Made by a program: the position numbers and the translations under genes
Notes under the pieces: generated by a model
The model's input: the letters and a program-made list of their open reading frames with translations, nothing else
Told to the model about the DNA's origin: nothing
Database searches by the model: none
In this document: piece by piece, positions 1 to 7,987 of the stretch
How the letters are laid out: the number at the start of each line of letters is the position of its first letter
How positions within the stretch are numbered: position 1 is the stretch's first letter
Source: Oscillospiraceae bacterium
GTDB taxonomy: Bacteria > Bacillota > Clostridia > Oscillospirales > Ruminococcaceae
Reading direction: 5' to 3'
NCBI GenBank assembly: GCA_900770195.1
Contig: CAAGJI010000041.1
Coordinates: 1 to 64,000 of the forward strand
DNA: 64,000 nucleotides

Positions 1-224
1 ACGGAAATCAATTTTCAGATTTAAGCCTCTCCTTTTAAGGAGAGGTGGGCGACGTAGTCGCTCCGAGAGGTTAATTTTGCTTACAAATTCAATTAAAATC
101 ACATCTAAAGCGACTGGTTTAAACCTCTCAGTCAGCTAAAGCTGACAGCTCTCCTTAAAAGGAGAGCCTTATATTCTACATTTTTTTATAAAACAAATAA
201 ATATTTTTAAAAATTGATTTCCGT
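1..224. mobile_element. MITE-like element with 15-bp terminal inverted repeats
   Basis: A 15-bp sequence beginning ACGGAAATC at 1-15 is repeated as its exact reverse complement at 210-224. Inside, both ends carry related structured blocks in inverted orientation: a CCTCTCC/GGAGAGG hairpin at 26-45 with a GCGAC/GTCGC hairpin beside it, and on the right a GTCAGCT/AGCTGAC hairpin beside a CTCTCCTT/AAGGAGAG hairpin. The element encodes no protein and looks like a non-autonomous inverted-repeat element. The left repeat begins at base 1, so the element could extend outside the window and no target duplication can be judged. Similar CTCTCC...GGAGAG repeats are common in gut Clostridia, as far as I recall. 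Confidence 0.7.
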
Positions 225-282
225 GAATACAAATTCACAGAATTTTATAAAACCGCAATAACAACAAGTTTTTGATTTATAC

Positions 283-311
283 TTGTAATTAAACATAATG
301 TATGTTATAAT
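283..311 (+). promoter_or_regulatory. Sigma-A promoter for the HipA-like gene
   Basis: TTGTAA at 283-288 and TATAAT at 306-311 are separated by 17 bp. The -10 is preceded by TG (TGTTATAAT), the extended form. It lies just upstream of a short reading frame and the HipA-like kinase gene. Confidence 0.6.
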
Positions 312-353
312 AGTATATAGTAGAATTATTTTATAACAAATGAGGTGAAAATT

Positions 354-416
354 TTGGAAGAAAAACAATTTGCCATGGCAATGAGCTTTGCCATTGGATT
401 TTTAACGATTATATAA
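354..416 (+). CDS. Possible 20-residue leader peptide or gene remnant
   Basis: A TTG codon at 354 follows a good ribosome binding site (GAGGTG at 342-347) and opens a 20-codon frame (MEEKQFAMAMSFAIGFLTII) ending 30 bp before the kinase gene. It spans a perfect 12-bp palindrome, TTGCCATGGCAA, at 370-381. The start resembles what I recall of small SHOCT-type proteins (roughly 50-60 residues) that begin with an EKQF-like motif, so this could be a decayed remnant, or a short translated leader coupled to the kinase gene. Nothing else supports expression. Confidence 0.3.
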   Translation: MEEKQFAMAMSFAIGFLTII

Positions 417-446
417 TTGGAATTGTTTTAAAAGAAAGGGTATATC

Positions 447-1526
447 ATGTACAAAATAATGCACAAAAGCGAAATAATCGCATTGGCTGACGAAGAATAT
501 ATAACAGAAATATTGAATAAAGCATTATGCCCGCATTGTTTTGTAGTGGGTATGCCTTTGTATGTATGGCTTGATAACAGATGTGTTGATATGCATCGTT
601 CACATTCAAGAAAACTTTTCAAGGCATTAAGGCTTCGTAATTCAGAAAATACAGCAGAAATTATATCTGTCGGACATGGTGTATCCATTACGGATAATTG
701 GTGGATTCAGCATGATAATGAAAATCCGGATTATAGAAGTTTGAAAAAATATAATGAACGAATTGCTGATATTGCACTTCTTGGTGGATCAGATTCTGAC
801 GAAAGAAATATAAAAGGCTATCTTGAACTTGGAACAGTAGGAAGTTATGAAAAAGCCTGGCGTTTTGAAAATGATTGCTGGTATATGTATAAGCAGGGTG
901 GTACGCAGGAACTGGTAAGTGAATATTATTCGTATCTGTTTTTGAAATCGATGAATTTTGATGTGGCTGAATATAGCATAAAAAATATCAAATCAGCCGA
1001 AACAGGTTTAAGTACAATATTTATGATTTCAAAGGATTTTACTAACAATGCTGAAGTGGATTTTGAACCTTTCTGCAACTATTTCAGCGATAATGAAGAA
1101 CCTGATTATATCATACCTAAACTTCCTGAAAAACTTATAAATCAATATGTTATGACTATATTTTATGATGCACTTCTTTTCAATGGTGACAGACATAACC
1201 AAAATATTGGCATTATTCGTGACAGCAAAACAGGTGAAATATTAAAACTTGCACCAGGATTTGATTATAATTTAGGATTGATTGCATCTGGTGTTCCAAG
1301 AATAAATAAAAAAACAGGAAATATATTTACTGATGTTATACTTGGCAACAAAACTTGTATAGCTGTATTAGAAAAAAATATTCCTGATAAGGAAGAAATA
1401 TTAGCTTCCGTAAATTCAGCTACAGCAGGAGTTAAATCTGCTTTAGGTCTTGAAGATTTGAATTACCCGCTTATTGAAAATTATATTTGTGATACGTTTG
1501 ATTATATTTATGAAAGGGTAAAGTAA
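447..1526 (+). CDS. HipA-like protein kinase
   Basis: This 359-residue protein has the C-terminal signature of HipA/CtkA-type kinases. A lysine in the strand WYMYKQGG is the likely ATP-binding residue. GDRHNQNIGI resembles the catalytic loop, and PGFDYNLGL sits where the metal-binding DFG-like motif should be. HipA family members phosphorylate protein targets and often act as toxins paired with a HipB antitoxin. No HipB-like helix-turn-helix gene is adjacent; the only neighbours are a 20-codon frame upstream and a terminator downstream. The ATG follows GAAAGGG at a suitable distance. The N-terminal 130 residues are not recognised. The kinase fold is fairly sure; a toxin role is not. Confidence 0.7.
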   Translation: MYKIMHKSEIIALADEEYITEILNKALCPHCFVVGMPLYVWLDNRCVDMHRSHSRKLFKALRLRNSENTAEIISVGHGVSITDNWWIQHDNENPDYRSLKKYNERIADIALLGGSDSDERNIKGYLELGTVGSYEKAWRFENDCWYMYKQGGTQELVSEYYSYLFLKSMNFDVAEYSIKNIKSAETGLSTIFMISKDFTNNAEVDFEPFCNYFSDNEEPDYIIPKLPEKLINQYVMTIFYDALLFNGDRHNQNIGIIRDSKTGEILKLAPGFDYNLGLIASGVPRINKKTGNIFTDVILGNKTCIAVLEKNIPDKEEILASVNSATAGVKSALGLEDLNYPLIENYICDTFDYIYERVK

Positions 1527-1579
1527 AGCAACTTACAAGTTACTGTTGTTGAAACTTTCACTATATTAAGCTAAAAATA

Positions 1580-1619
1580 CCGTCCTCGGATTTTTGTCTG
1601 AGGACGGTTTTGTTTTTTA
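1580..1619 (+). terminator. Rho-independent terminator after the HipA-like gene
   Basis: CCGTCCTC (1580-1587) pairs with GAGGACGG (1600-1607) and is followed by TTTTGTTTTTT. It separates the kinase gene from the hydG promoter. Confidence 0.85.
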
Positions 1620-1620
1620 T

Positions 1621-1649
1621 TTGACATTTTCAAACCATTGTGATATAAT
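1621..1649 (+). promoter_or_regulatory. Consensus sigma-A promoter for hydG
   Basis: TTGACA at 1621-1626 and TATAAT at 1644-1649 with a 17-bp spacer match the consensus exactly. The promoter begins directly after the preceding terminator. Confidence 0.8.
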
Positions 1650-1684
1650 TTATAAAGAGTAAAAAATGAAGGGAAGTTTTCAGA

Positions 1685-3124
1685 TTGTATAATCCAAAAT
1701 CAAAAATTGCAGATGATTTTATAAACCATGATGAAATTCTCGAAACATTAAAATATGCTGATGAGAACAAAAACAATATCGAACTTATAAACAAAATTCT
1801 TGATAAAGCTGAACCTTATTCTAATGAAAAAGGTGTTTTTTGTCGTGGTCTTACGCATAGAGAAGCAAGTGTTCTTCTTGCCTGTGAAGATGAAAATGTC
1901 TTAAAAAGAATCTACAGTCTTGCTGAAAAAATAAAAGAGGCATTTTATGGAAACAGAATTGTTCTTTTTGCACCTCTTTATCTTTCAAATTATTGTGTAA
2001 ACGGCTGTTTATATTGCCCTTATCACAAAAAAAACGGGCATATTCCAAGGGTAAAACTCTCTCAGGAGGAAATCGCAGCTGAAGTTTCCGCTTTGCAGGA
2101 TATGGGACATAAACGACTTGCAATTGAAGCCGGTGAAGACCCTGTAAACAATCCTATTGAATATATTCTTGAATGTATTAAAACAATTTATTCTGTTAAA
2201 CACAAAAACGGTTCTATACGAAGAGTAAACGTCAATATTGCCGCTACAACTGTTGAAAATTACAGAAAACTGCACGAGGCAGGAATAGGAACATATATTC
2301 TGTTTCAGGAAACTTACAATAAAGAATCTTATCTGAAACTTCACCCGACAGGTCCAAAACATAATTATAATTATCATACAGAAGCTATGGACAGGGCAAT
2401 GGAAGGCGGTATTGATGATGTCGGACTTGGTGTTTTATTCGGTCTTGAAATGTATAGATATGAATTTGCGGGACTTCTTATGCACGCTGAACACCTTGAG
2501 GCTGTTTACGGTGTCGGACCGCATACAATTTCCGTTCCAAGAATAAGACGTGCTGATGACATTGACCCCGATACATTTGACAACGGAATATCAGATGAAA
2601 CATTTGCAAAAATTTGTGCGTTGATAAGAATTTCTGTTCCGTATACTGGTATGATTGTTTCAACACGTGAATCACAGAACGTAAGAGAAAAAGTTATCGG
2701 TCTTGGCGTTTCGCAGATTTCAGGCGGTTCACGTACATCTGTTGGCGGTTATACAGAAGAAATACGACCTGAAGACACAACTCAGTTTGACGTTTCAGAT
2801 ACCCGTTCACTTGATGATGTTGTAAGATGGCTTATGAAAATGGGCTATATTCCGTCATTTTGTACAGCCTGCTATCGTGAAGGAAGAACAGGCGACAGAT
2901 TTATGTCACTTTGCAAATCAGGACAAATTTCAAACTGCTGTCATCCGAATGCACTTATGACTTTGAAAGAATACCTTGTTGATTATGCATCAGATGAAAC
3001 AAAAAAAGTCGGTGAAGAACTTATTCAAAAAGAACTTGAAAATATCCCTAATGAAAAAGTGAAAAAAATCTGCCTTAATAATCTTGAAAATATAGAAAAC
3101 GGCAAACGTGATTTCAGATTTTAA
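1685..3124 (+). CDS. hydG: [FeFe]-hydrogenase H-cluster maturase HydG
   Basis: HydG is a radical SAM tyrosine lyase that cleaves tyrosine to supply CO and cyanide ligands for the [FeFe]-hydrogenase active site. The 479-residue protein shows the radical SAM motif CVNGCLYC (Cys104, Cys108, Cys111) after the conserved stretch RIVLFAPLYLSNY. The HydG-specific C-terminal cluster motif CX2CX22C is also present (Cys393, Cys396, Cys419). Length fits the family, usually about 470 residues. Translation starts at TTG 1685 behind AGGGAAG; the nearby ATG at 1665 is followed by an in-frame stop. Partners HydE and HydF and the hydrogenase itself are not in the window. Confidence 0.95.
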   Translation: MYNPKSKIADDFINHDEILETLKYADENKNNIELINKILDKAEPYSNEKGVFCRGLTHREASVLLACEDENVLKRIYSLAEKIKEAFYGNRIVLFAPLYLSNYCVNGCLYCPYHKKNGHIPRVKLSQEEIAAEVSALQDMGHKRLAIEAGEDPVNNPIEYILECIKTIYSVKHKNGSIRRVNVNIAATTVENYRKLHEAGIGTYILFQETYNKESYLKLHPTGPKHNYNYHTEAMDRAMEGGIDDVGLGVLFGLEMYRYEFAGLLMHAEHLEAVYGVGPHTISVPRIRRADDIDPDTFDNGISDETFAKICALIRISVPYTGMIVSTRESQNVREKVIGLGVSQISGGSRTSVGGYTEEIRPEDTTQFDVSDTRSLDDVVRWLMKMGYIPSFCTACYREGRTGDRFMSLCKSGQISNCCHPNALMTLKEYLVDYASDETKKVGEELIQKELENIPNEKVKKICLNNLENIENGKRDFRF

Positions 3125-4538
3125 TATAAATATGGATTATTTAAATAGTAACTATGATTTTGAAATAACAGGTAGCATTCTTGATTATTATGATGGAAAA
3201 GATGAAAATGTTGCTGTCCCTGATTTTATAAACATAATATCTGACTATACATTTTGTGATAATAAACATATAAAAAATATTTTTATTCCTGATTCTGTTA
3301 CTGAAATTTATGAAGATGCTTTCAGCGGTTGTGTTAATCTTGAAAAAATTGAACTTTCAAAATCAATAAAAAAAATTGATAAAAGATTATTTCTTAATTG
3401 CAAAAAATTAAAGGAAATTATTATTCCTGACACAGTTATTTCAATAGAAAGATTTGCATTCAGCGGCTGCAAAAACCTTGAAAAAATAATCTTTCCTAAA
3501 TCATTAAAAAAAATAGAAGAAAGTGCTTTTGAAGGCTGTACAAAGCTTTCTGAAATAGTAATCTCTGATTCAGTTGAATATATAGGCGAAAGTGCCTTTT
3601 ATGACTGCATCCATCTTAAAAATGTTGCACTTCCCTGTCTTGATGAAAAAATAATCTGTGATGCTTTTTATGGCACTCCTTGGTTTGAAAAAAGTCATAA
3701 TCAAAACGGATTTATAATATCAGGCGGAAAACTTATTGAATACAAAGGAAAAAGTAAAAATATAACTATTCCTGACAATGTTAAAATCATAGGAAATATG
3801 GCTTTTTATGGCAATTGTGACGTTGAAAGTGTGATCATTCCTGAAACTGTAAAAAAAGTTGAAAAATTTGCATTTGAAGGCTGTTATTTTCTGGAAAATA
3901 TTACAATTTCTCCATCGACAGAAGTAGAAAACTTTGCCTTTGAAGATACTCTTTTTTACAGAAACAGACCTGATGATTTGGTTATCAAAAATAATACAGT
4001 CATTGACTGCAAAAAAAGTGTTACATCTGTAACTATCCCAAATTATGTAACAAAAATAGGTTCTGAGGCATTTTTTGAATGCCTGAATCTTAAAAACATA
4101 ACTATTCCAAATTCAGTAAAAAACATTGGAAACAGGGCATTTCTTGACTGTGTTAAACTTGAAAAAATCGTAATTCCTGATTCTGTTGAATATATTGGAA
4201 ACAGTGCTTTTGAAAACTGTGAAATGCTTGCGGAAGCAGTTCTTTCAAATTCACTGAAAAAAATAGGACACAGTGCATTTGCAAGCTGCGAAAAACTTAA
4301 AAACATAAAAATTCCTGATTCAGTAAAGAATATTGGAAATAATGCATTTGAATATTGCAGCAATCTTGAAAAAATCAATTTTCCCGAATCAGTTGAAAAT
4401 ATCGGAAATTATCTATTTGACGGCTGCGAAAATCTTACGGTTGAAATTCCTGAAACTTTAAAAAATTCGCTTGATGATAAACTTTTTGAAGATGTTAAAA
4501 AGGTAAAAATAATAAAAAATAAGCCTTCCCGAAAATAA
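3108..4538 (+). CDS. BspA-like leucine-rich repeat protein
   Basis: This protein of up to 476 residues is built almost wholly from about 16-18 copies of a roughly 23-residue repeat of the form IPDSVxxIGxxAFxxCxxLxxI, the LRR_5/BspA type. There is no signal peptide, membrane segment or sorting motif, so it appears to be cytoplasmic, unlike the surface-exposed BspA proteins. The frame opens at GTG 3108 inside the hydG end (17-bp overlap) or at ATG 3132. Neither has a clear ribosome binding site, so translation may be coupled to hydG. The stop codon lies inside the loop of the terminator hairpin. A link to hydrogenase maturation is suggested only by position. Confidence 0.8.
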   Translation: MISDFNINMDYLNSNYDFEITGSILDYYDGKDENVAVPDFINIISDYTFCDNKHIKNIFIPDSVTEIYEDAFSGCVNLEKIELSKSIKKIDKRLFLNCKKLKEIIIPDTVISIERFAFSGCKNLEKIIFPKSLKKIEESAFEGCTKLSEIVISDSVEYIGESAFYDCIHLKNVALPCLDEKIICDAFYGTPWFEKSHNQNGFIISGGKLIEYKGKSKNITIPDNVKIIGNMAFYGNCDVESVIIPETVKKVEKFAFEGCYFLENITISPSTEVENFAFEDTLFYRNRPDDLVIKNNTVIDCKKSVTSVTIPNYVTKIGSEAFFECLNLKNITIPNSVKNIGNRAFLDCVKLEKIVIPDSVEYIGNSAFENCEMLAEAVLSNSLKKIGHSAFASCEKLKNIKIPDSVKNIGNNAFEYCSNLEKINFPESVENIGNYLFDGCENLTVEIPETLKNSLDDKLFEDVKKVKIIKNKPSRK

Positions 4539-4560
4539 ATATTCGGGAAGGTATTTTTTA
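4524..4560. terminator. Bidirectional terminator between LRR and aminotransferase genes
   Basis: CCTTCCCGAA (4524-4533) pairs with TTCGGGAAGG (4542-4551) and is followed by TATTTTTT. The convergent aminotransferase gene ends at 4558, so both genes probably use it. The left stem encodes the last residues of the LRR protein. Confidence 0.8.
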
Positions 4561-6045
4561 CTGTTTGTAATAGGTAAGAAAATCAGCAAGATTTTTCGTT
4601 GCTTCATCAAGAATTTCAGTTCTTGGAAGATATACAACTCTGAAATGATCAGGTTTTTCCCAGTTAAATCCGCCACCATGAATGATAAGGATTTTCTTTT
4701 CTCTCAAAAGGTCAAGTGCAAATTTTTCATCATTTGTTATATTGAACTTTTCTGTATCAATTTTCGGGAAAATATAAAAAGCTGCTTTTGGTTTAACGGC
4801 TGTTATTCCCGGAATATCGTTGAGGGCTTTATATATAAATTCTCTCTGTTCATAAATTCTTCCGCCCGGTACAATATATCCGTTTACACTTTGATGTCCG
4901 CCAAGTGCTGTCTGAACTATTGACTGTGCCGGAACATTTGAACAAAGACGCATATTTGAAAGCATATTAATACCATCAATATAATCCTTTGCACAGCTTT
5001 TATTACCGCTTAAAATCATCCAGCCTATTCGGTAGCCTGCTATCATATGTGATTTTGAAAGTCCGCTGAAAGTCACACAGAAAAGGTCAGGTGCAAGAGA
5101 TGCAATTGAAACGTGTTCCTCACCGTCCATAACAAGTCTGTCATATATTTCATCAGAAAAAATCATAATCTGATGTTCTCTTGCAATGTCAACTATTTCC
5201 TGAAGAACTTCACGGGGATACAAAGCACCTGTCGGATTATTAGGATTTATTAAAACAATTGCCTTGGTTCTGTCTGAAATTTTGCTTTTTATATCGTCAA
5301 TATCAGGATACCATTCCGCCTGTTCATCGCATATATAGTGAACAGCTTTACCTCCTGCAAGAGTAACGCAGGCAGTCCACAAAGGATAGTCAGGTGAAGG
5401 AACAAGAACTTCATCTCCATTATCAAGAAGAGCTGACATAGAAAGGTTTATAAGTTCACTTACACCGTTTCCTGTGTATATATCTTCAATTGTTACATTC
5501 GGAATATGTTTATTCTGAGCATACTGCATAATGGCTTTTCTTGCTGAAAAAAGTCCTTTTGATGTGGAATATCCCTCACATTCCGTAAGCTGTGAACGCA
5601 TATCGTAAATAACTTCATCAGGTGTGCGGAATCCGAACGGTGCAGGGTTGCCTATGTTAAGTTTAAGAACCTGAGTTCCTGCGGCTTCCATTTTAGCAGC
5701 TTCATCAACAACAGGTCCACGCACGTCGTAAAGTACATTATCAAGTTTTGAAGATTTATTAAATGTTCTCATAGTATTATCTCCTGATTCAATTTTTTTA
5801 TTTGAAAGTTCAATTTTGTTGTTTTCCGAAACACCTTTCAGCCATTCAGAATCAACATCAAGTGCAGATGCAAGAAATTGGAGAATGTTTTCACGAGGAA
5901 GTGTTTTTCCGTTTACATATTGACTTATATGACTTTTTCCGATTTTTAAGCCTTTTTTTTCAGCAAGTTTTATAATATCAACCTGTTTTAACCCTTTTTT
6001 CTTCATTGCTGAATTAAGTCTTTCTGAAAATACACTGCTGTTCAT
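4558..6045 (-). CDS. XRE-type repressor fused to AlaA-like aminotransferase
   Basis: Residues 1-70 form an XRE/Cro helix-turn-helix domain (FSERLNSAMKKKGLKQVDI, then KSHISQYVNGKTLP). A linker follows, and from residue 92 to 495 there is a complete fold-type I PLP aminotransferase most like alanine aminotransferase AlaA. It has NPNNPTGALY, the PLP-lysine motif SGLSKSHMIAGYRIGW and a C-terminal FRVVYLP. ATG 6045 has a GGAGG site. A second ATG at 5772 (Met92) is preceded by AGGAG with 8-bp spacing and would give a free 404-residue enzyme, close to the 405 residues of E. coli AlaA. Three copies of a 13-mer candidate operator lie upstream and a fourth lies between the two domains, which suggests self-regulation. 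MocR-type fusions use a GntR domain, so the XRE variant is unusual. Confidence 0.85.
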   Translation of the reverse strand: MNSSVFSERLNSAMKKKGLKQVDIIKLAEKKGLKIGKSHISQYVNGKTLPRENILQFLASALDVDSEWLKGVSENNKIELSNKKIESGDNTMRTFNKSSKLDNVLYDVRGPVVDEAAKMEAAGTQVLKLNIGNPAPFGFRTPDEVIYDMRSQLTECEGYSTSKGLFSARKAIMQYAQNKHIPNVTIEDIYTGNGVSELINLSMSALLDNGDEVLVPSPDYPLWTACVTLAGGKAVHYICDEQAEWYPDIDDIKSKISDRTKAIVLINPNNPTGALYPREVLQEIVDIAREHQIMIFSDEIYDRLVMDGEEHVSIASLAPDLFCVTFSGLSKSHMIAGYRIGWMILSGNKSCAKDYIDGINMLSNMRLCSNVPAQSIVQTALGGHQSVNGYIVPGGRIYEQREFIYKALNDIPGITAVKPKAAFYIFPKIDTEKFNITNDEKFALDLLREKKILIIHGGGFNWEKPDHFRVVYLPRTEILDEATKNLADFLTYYKQ

Positions 6046-6063
6046 AAGCACTCCTCCATTGAT

Positions 6064-6191
6064 AAAATTGAACTTTAGTTCAAAATACAATTATATTATA
6101 TCACTCAAACTATAAATTTGCAAGTGTAAAATTGAACTTTAATAAAAATTTAACATTTATAATTTATCTTAAAATATTAAAATTGAACTTT
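6064..6191 (-). promoter_or_regulatory. Three repeats of a 13-bp candidate operator
   Basis: AAAATTGAACTTT occurs exactly at 6064-6076, 6128-6140 and 6179-6191, all in the same orientation. The first is extended into a dyad, TTGAACT-TT-AGTTCAA (6068-6083), downstream of the promoter start. The second lies just upstream of the -35 box. A fourth exact copy, in the opposite orientation, is inside the gene at 5805-5817. The fused helix-turn-helix domain is the obvious candidate ligand, which is an inference. Confidence 0.65.
6095..6123 (-). promoter_or_regulatory. Promoter of the XRE-aminotransferase gene
   Basis: Read on the minus strand, TTGCAA (6123-6118) and TATAAT (6100-6095) are spaced by 17 bp. 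The 13-bp repeats flank it on both sides. Confidence 0.75.
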
Positions 6192-6223
6192 CAGGTAATT
6201 TTACAAAACATATAGAAAAGCTA

Positions 6224-6252
6224 TTGCATTTAAAATCAAAAAGTGATATAAT
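6224..6252 (+). promoter_or_regulatory. Promoter of the HMA-domain gene
   Basis: TTGCAT (6224-6229) and TATAAT (6247-6252) are spaced by 17 bp, about 50 bp upstream of the small metal-binding protein gene. Confidence 0.7.
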
Positions 6253-6257
6253 AAATA

Positions 6258-6277
6258 TAGTTAGAATGCTCTAACTA
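6258..6277 (+). promoter_or_regulatory. Palindromic candidate operator, GTTAG-N6-CTAAC type
   Basis: TAGTTAGA-ATGC-TCTAACTA is a perfect 8-4-8 dyad covering the predicted transcription start. Its centre is 15.5 bp past the -10 end. The same spacing recurs before the P1B ATPase pair (51401) and enolase (54050). The GTTAG/CTAAC half-sites recall DtxR/IdeR-family operators, though those have a different centre. Confidence 0.6.
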
Positions 6278-6304
6278 AAAAGCAGTAAGAAACGGAGAAA
6301 ATTT

Positions 6305-6562
6305 ATGCTTAAAATAGAAGTGAATATCGATGGAATGATGTGCGGAATGTGCGAGTCGCATATGAATGATATGTTCAGACAGAAATTCAATGTGAAAAAA
6401 GTTACATCATCTCACAGCAAAGGAAAATCTGTTGTTATAACAGAAAATGATATTGCAGATGAAGAACTTAAAAAAGCAATAACTGAAACCGGTTATACGT
6501 TCATTTCAGCTACAAGAGAACCTTATGAAAAAAAGGGATTTTTCTCAAGATTTAAAAAGTAA
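6305..6562 (+). CDS. Small HMA-domain metal-binding protein
   Basis: This 85-residue cytoplasmic protein is a single heavy-metal-associated domain of ferredoxin-like fold. The metal site is the CxxC in DGMMCGMCESH near residues 10-20, an HMA-type GMxCxxC variant with additional Met and His residues that could modulate metal choice. The C-terminal tail EKKGFFSRFKK is basic. Such proteins usually pass Cu(I) or related soft metals to P1B ATPases. The gene is monocistronic, with its own promoter, a dyad over the start site and a strong terminator. The ATPase with the related dyad 45 kb away is a possible partner, by inference only. ATG 6305 follows GGAGA. Confidence 0.8.
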   Translation: MLKIEVNIDGMMCGMCESHMNDMFRQKFNVKKVTSSHSKGKSVVITENDIADEELKKAITETGYTFISATREPYEKKGFFSRFKK

Positions 6563-6597
6563 AGTAATAATTTAAAAAACATCTTTAAAATGCATAC

Positions 6598-6640
6598 AGC
6601 AACACTGAAAAAATTTCAGTGTTGCTGCTTTTTTTATTTT
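6598..6640 (+). terminator. Terminator of the HMA-domain gene
   Basis: AGCAACACTGAAA (6598-6610) pairs with TTTCAGTGTTGCT (6614-6626), followed by GCTTTTTTTATTTT. Confidence 0.9.
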
Positions 6641-6671
6641 ATGATAATTTGGTAAAAATTATTAAAATCTA

Positions 6672-6700
6672 TTGCATTCAAAGTGAAAGGGTGTTATAAT
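6672..6700 (+). promoter_or_regulatory. Promoter of the ispD operon
   Basis: TTGCAT (6672-6677) and TATAAT (6695-6700) are spaced by 17 bp, with a TG extension before the -10. Confidence 0.75.
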
Positions 6701-6773
6701 TAAATGTGTAAGTTGAAATATAAAAACAGAATAAGACGGTTTAATAATTTGTGTAAAAACGGAGATATGCAAA

Positions 6774-7457
6774 ATGAAAAAAGACACATCAGTTATAATA
6801 GTATGTGCAGGTAATTCAACACGAATGGGCGGAGTGAACAAGATACTTCTGCCTCTTGGAAATTCCTGCGTTATAGGTCATACGATGAAGGCTTTTGAAA
6901 ATTCTGAAAGCGTTGCGGAAATAATAATTGTTGCCCGTGAATGTGACCACGAAAAAATAAAAGAAGTTGCAAAAAATGAAAATATAACAAAATTTGCAGG
7001 CATAACAACAGGCGGTAAAGTGCGTCAGGAAAGCGTTAAAAACGGTTTGAAACTTATATCAAAAGATACTGATATTATAGCTATTCATGATGGTGCAAGA
7101 CCCCTTGTAAGTCCTGAAAATATTGAAAAAACAATAAAAGATGCAAGGGTTTTCGGCGGTTCAACTCTTGGTGTGAGAGTGAAAGACACCATAAAAGTTG
7201 TGGAAGATGATTTGATTGTTGACACACCATACAGACCTTCACTTTTTATATGCCAGACACCGCAGGTTTTTAAAAGAAAAATTTATTTTGATGCAGTTGC
7301 TTTTGCATCTGAACATAATATAGAAAATCTGACAGACGACTGTCAGCTTGCCGAAGCAATAGGACAAAAAATATTTATGACAGAGGGAGATTATAAAAAT
7401 ATAAAAATAACAACTCCTGAAGATATAAAAATTGCGGAGGTGCTTTTAAATGATTAG
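6774..7457 (+). CDS. ispD: 2-C-methyl-D-erythritol 4-phosphate cytidylyltransferase IspD
   Basis: IspD joins CTP and MEP to make CDP-methylerythritol in the non-mevalonate isoprenoid pathway. The 227-residue protein has the nucleotide-binding N-terminus VIIVCAGNSTRMGG and IHDGARPLV. The C-terminal half has YRPSLFICQTPQVFKR and DDCQLAEAIG, all in the usual order and at the usual length. It is the first gene of a run that continues with ispF (8-bp overlap), the DUF3343 gene, a cysteine desulfurase, cdaA and cdaR. ATG 6774 follows GGAG. The intermediate-step kinase IspE is not nearby. Confidence 0.95.
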   Translation: MKKDTSVIIVCAGNSTRMGGVNKILLPLGNSCVIGHTMKAFENSESVAEIIIVARECDHEKIKEVAKNENITKFAGITTGGKVRQESVKNGLKLISKDTDIIAIHDGARPLVSPENIEKTIKDARVFGGSTLGVRVKDTIKVVEDDLIVDTPYRPSLFICQTPQVFKRKIYFDAVAFASEHNIENLTDDCQLAEAIGQKIFMTEGDYKNIKITTPEDIKIAEVLLND

Positions 7458-7926
7458 AATAGGTCACGGCTATGACGTCCATCGACTTGCCCAAAACAGA
7501 AAACTTATAATAGGCGGAGTTGAAATTCCCCATGACAAAGGACTTGACGGGCATTCAGATGCTGATGTGCTTGTTCATGCAATAATGGATTCAATGCTTG
7601 GTGCGTTGGCACTCGGTGATATTGGAAAACATTTTCCGGATAATGACCCCGAATATAAAGGTGCGGACAGTATAAAGCTTCTTGAAAAAGTAAACGGGAT
7701 AATAAATAAAGAAGGTTTCTATGTTGTAAATATCGATTCAACAATACTTGCACAGGCACCAAAACTTGCACCTTACATAGACGATATGAGAAAAAAAATC
7801 GCTGACACACTTAAAACAGATATATCAAACGTAAGTGTTAAAGCAACAACGGAAGAAAAACTTGGCTTTACAGGTGAAAAACTCGGTATAGCGGCACATA
7901 GTGTCTGTCTTCTTGAAAAAAAATAA
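7450..7926 (+). CDS. ispF: 2-C-methyl-D-erythritol 2,4-cyclodiphosphate synthase IspF
   Basis: IspF cyclises the phosphorylated IspD/IspE product to MEcPP with loss of CMP. The 158-residue protein begins with the family hallmark RIGHGYDVHRL, whose Asp and His bind zinc, and has DGHSDADVLVHAIMDSMLGA and GDIGKHFPD. The C-terminus TTEEKLGFTGEKLGIAAH is conserved. The ribosome binding site GGAGG lies within the end of ispD and the two genes overlap by 8 bp, so expression is coupled. Confidence 0.96.
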   Translation: MIRIGHGYDVHRLAQNRKLIIGGVEIPHDKGLDGHSDADVLVHAIMDSMLGALALGDIGKHFPDNDPEYKGADSIKLLEKVNGIINKEGFYVVNIDSTILAQAPKLAPYIDDMRKKIADTLKTDISNVSVKATTEEKLGFTGEKLGIAAHSVCLLEKK

Positions 7927-7987
7927 TTAGCAAAAAGAAATAAAACGGCATATTATATATTATTCAGAAAAAAAGAGGTGATATATA

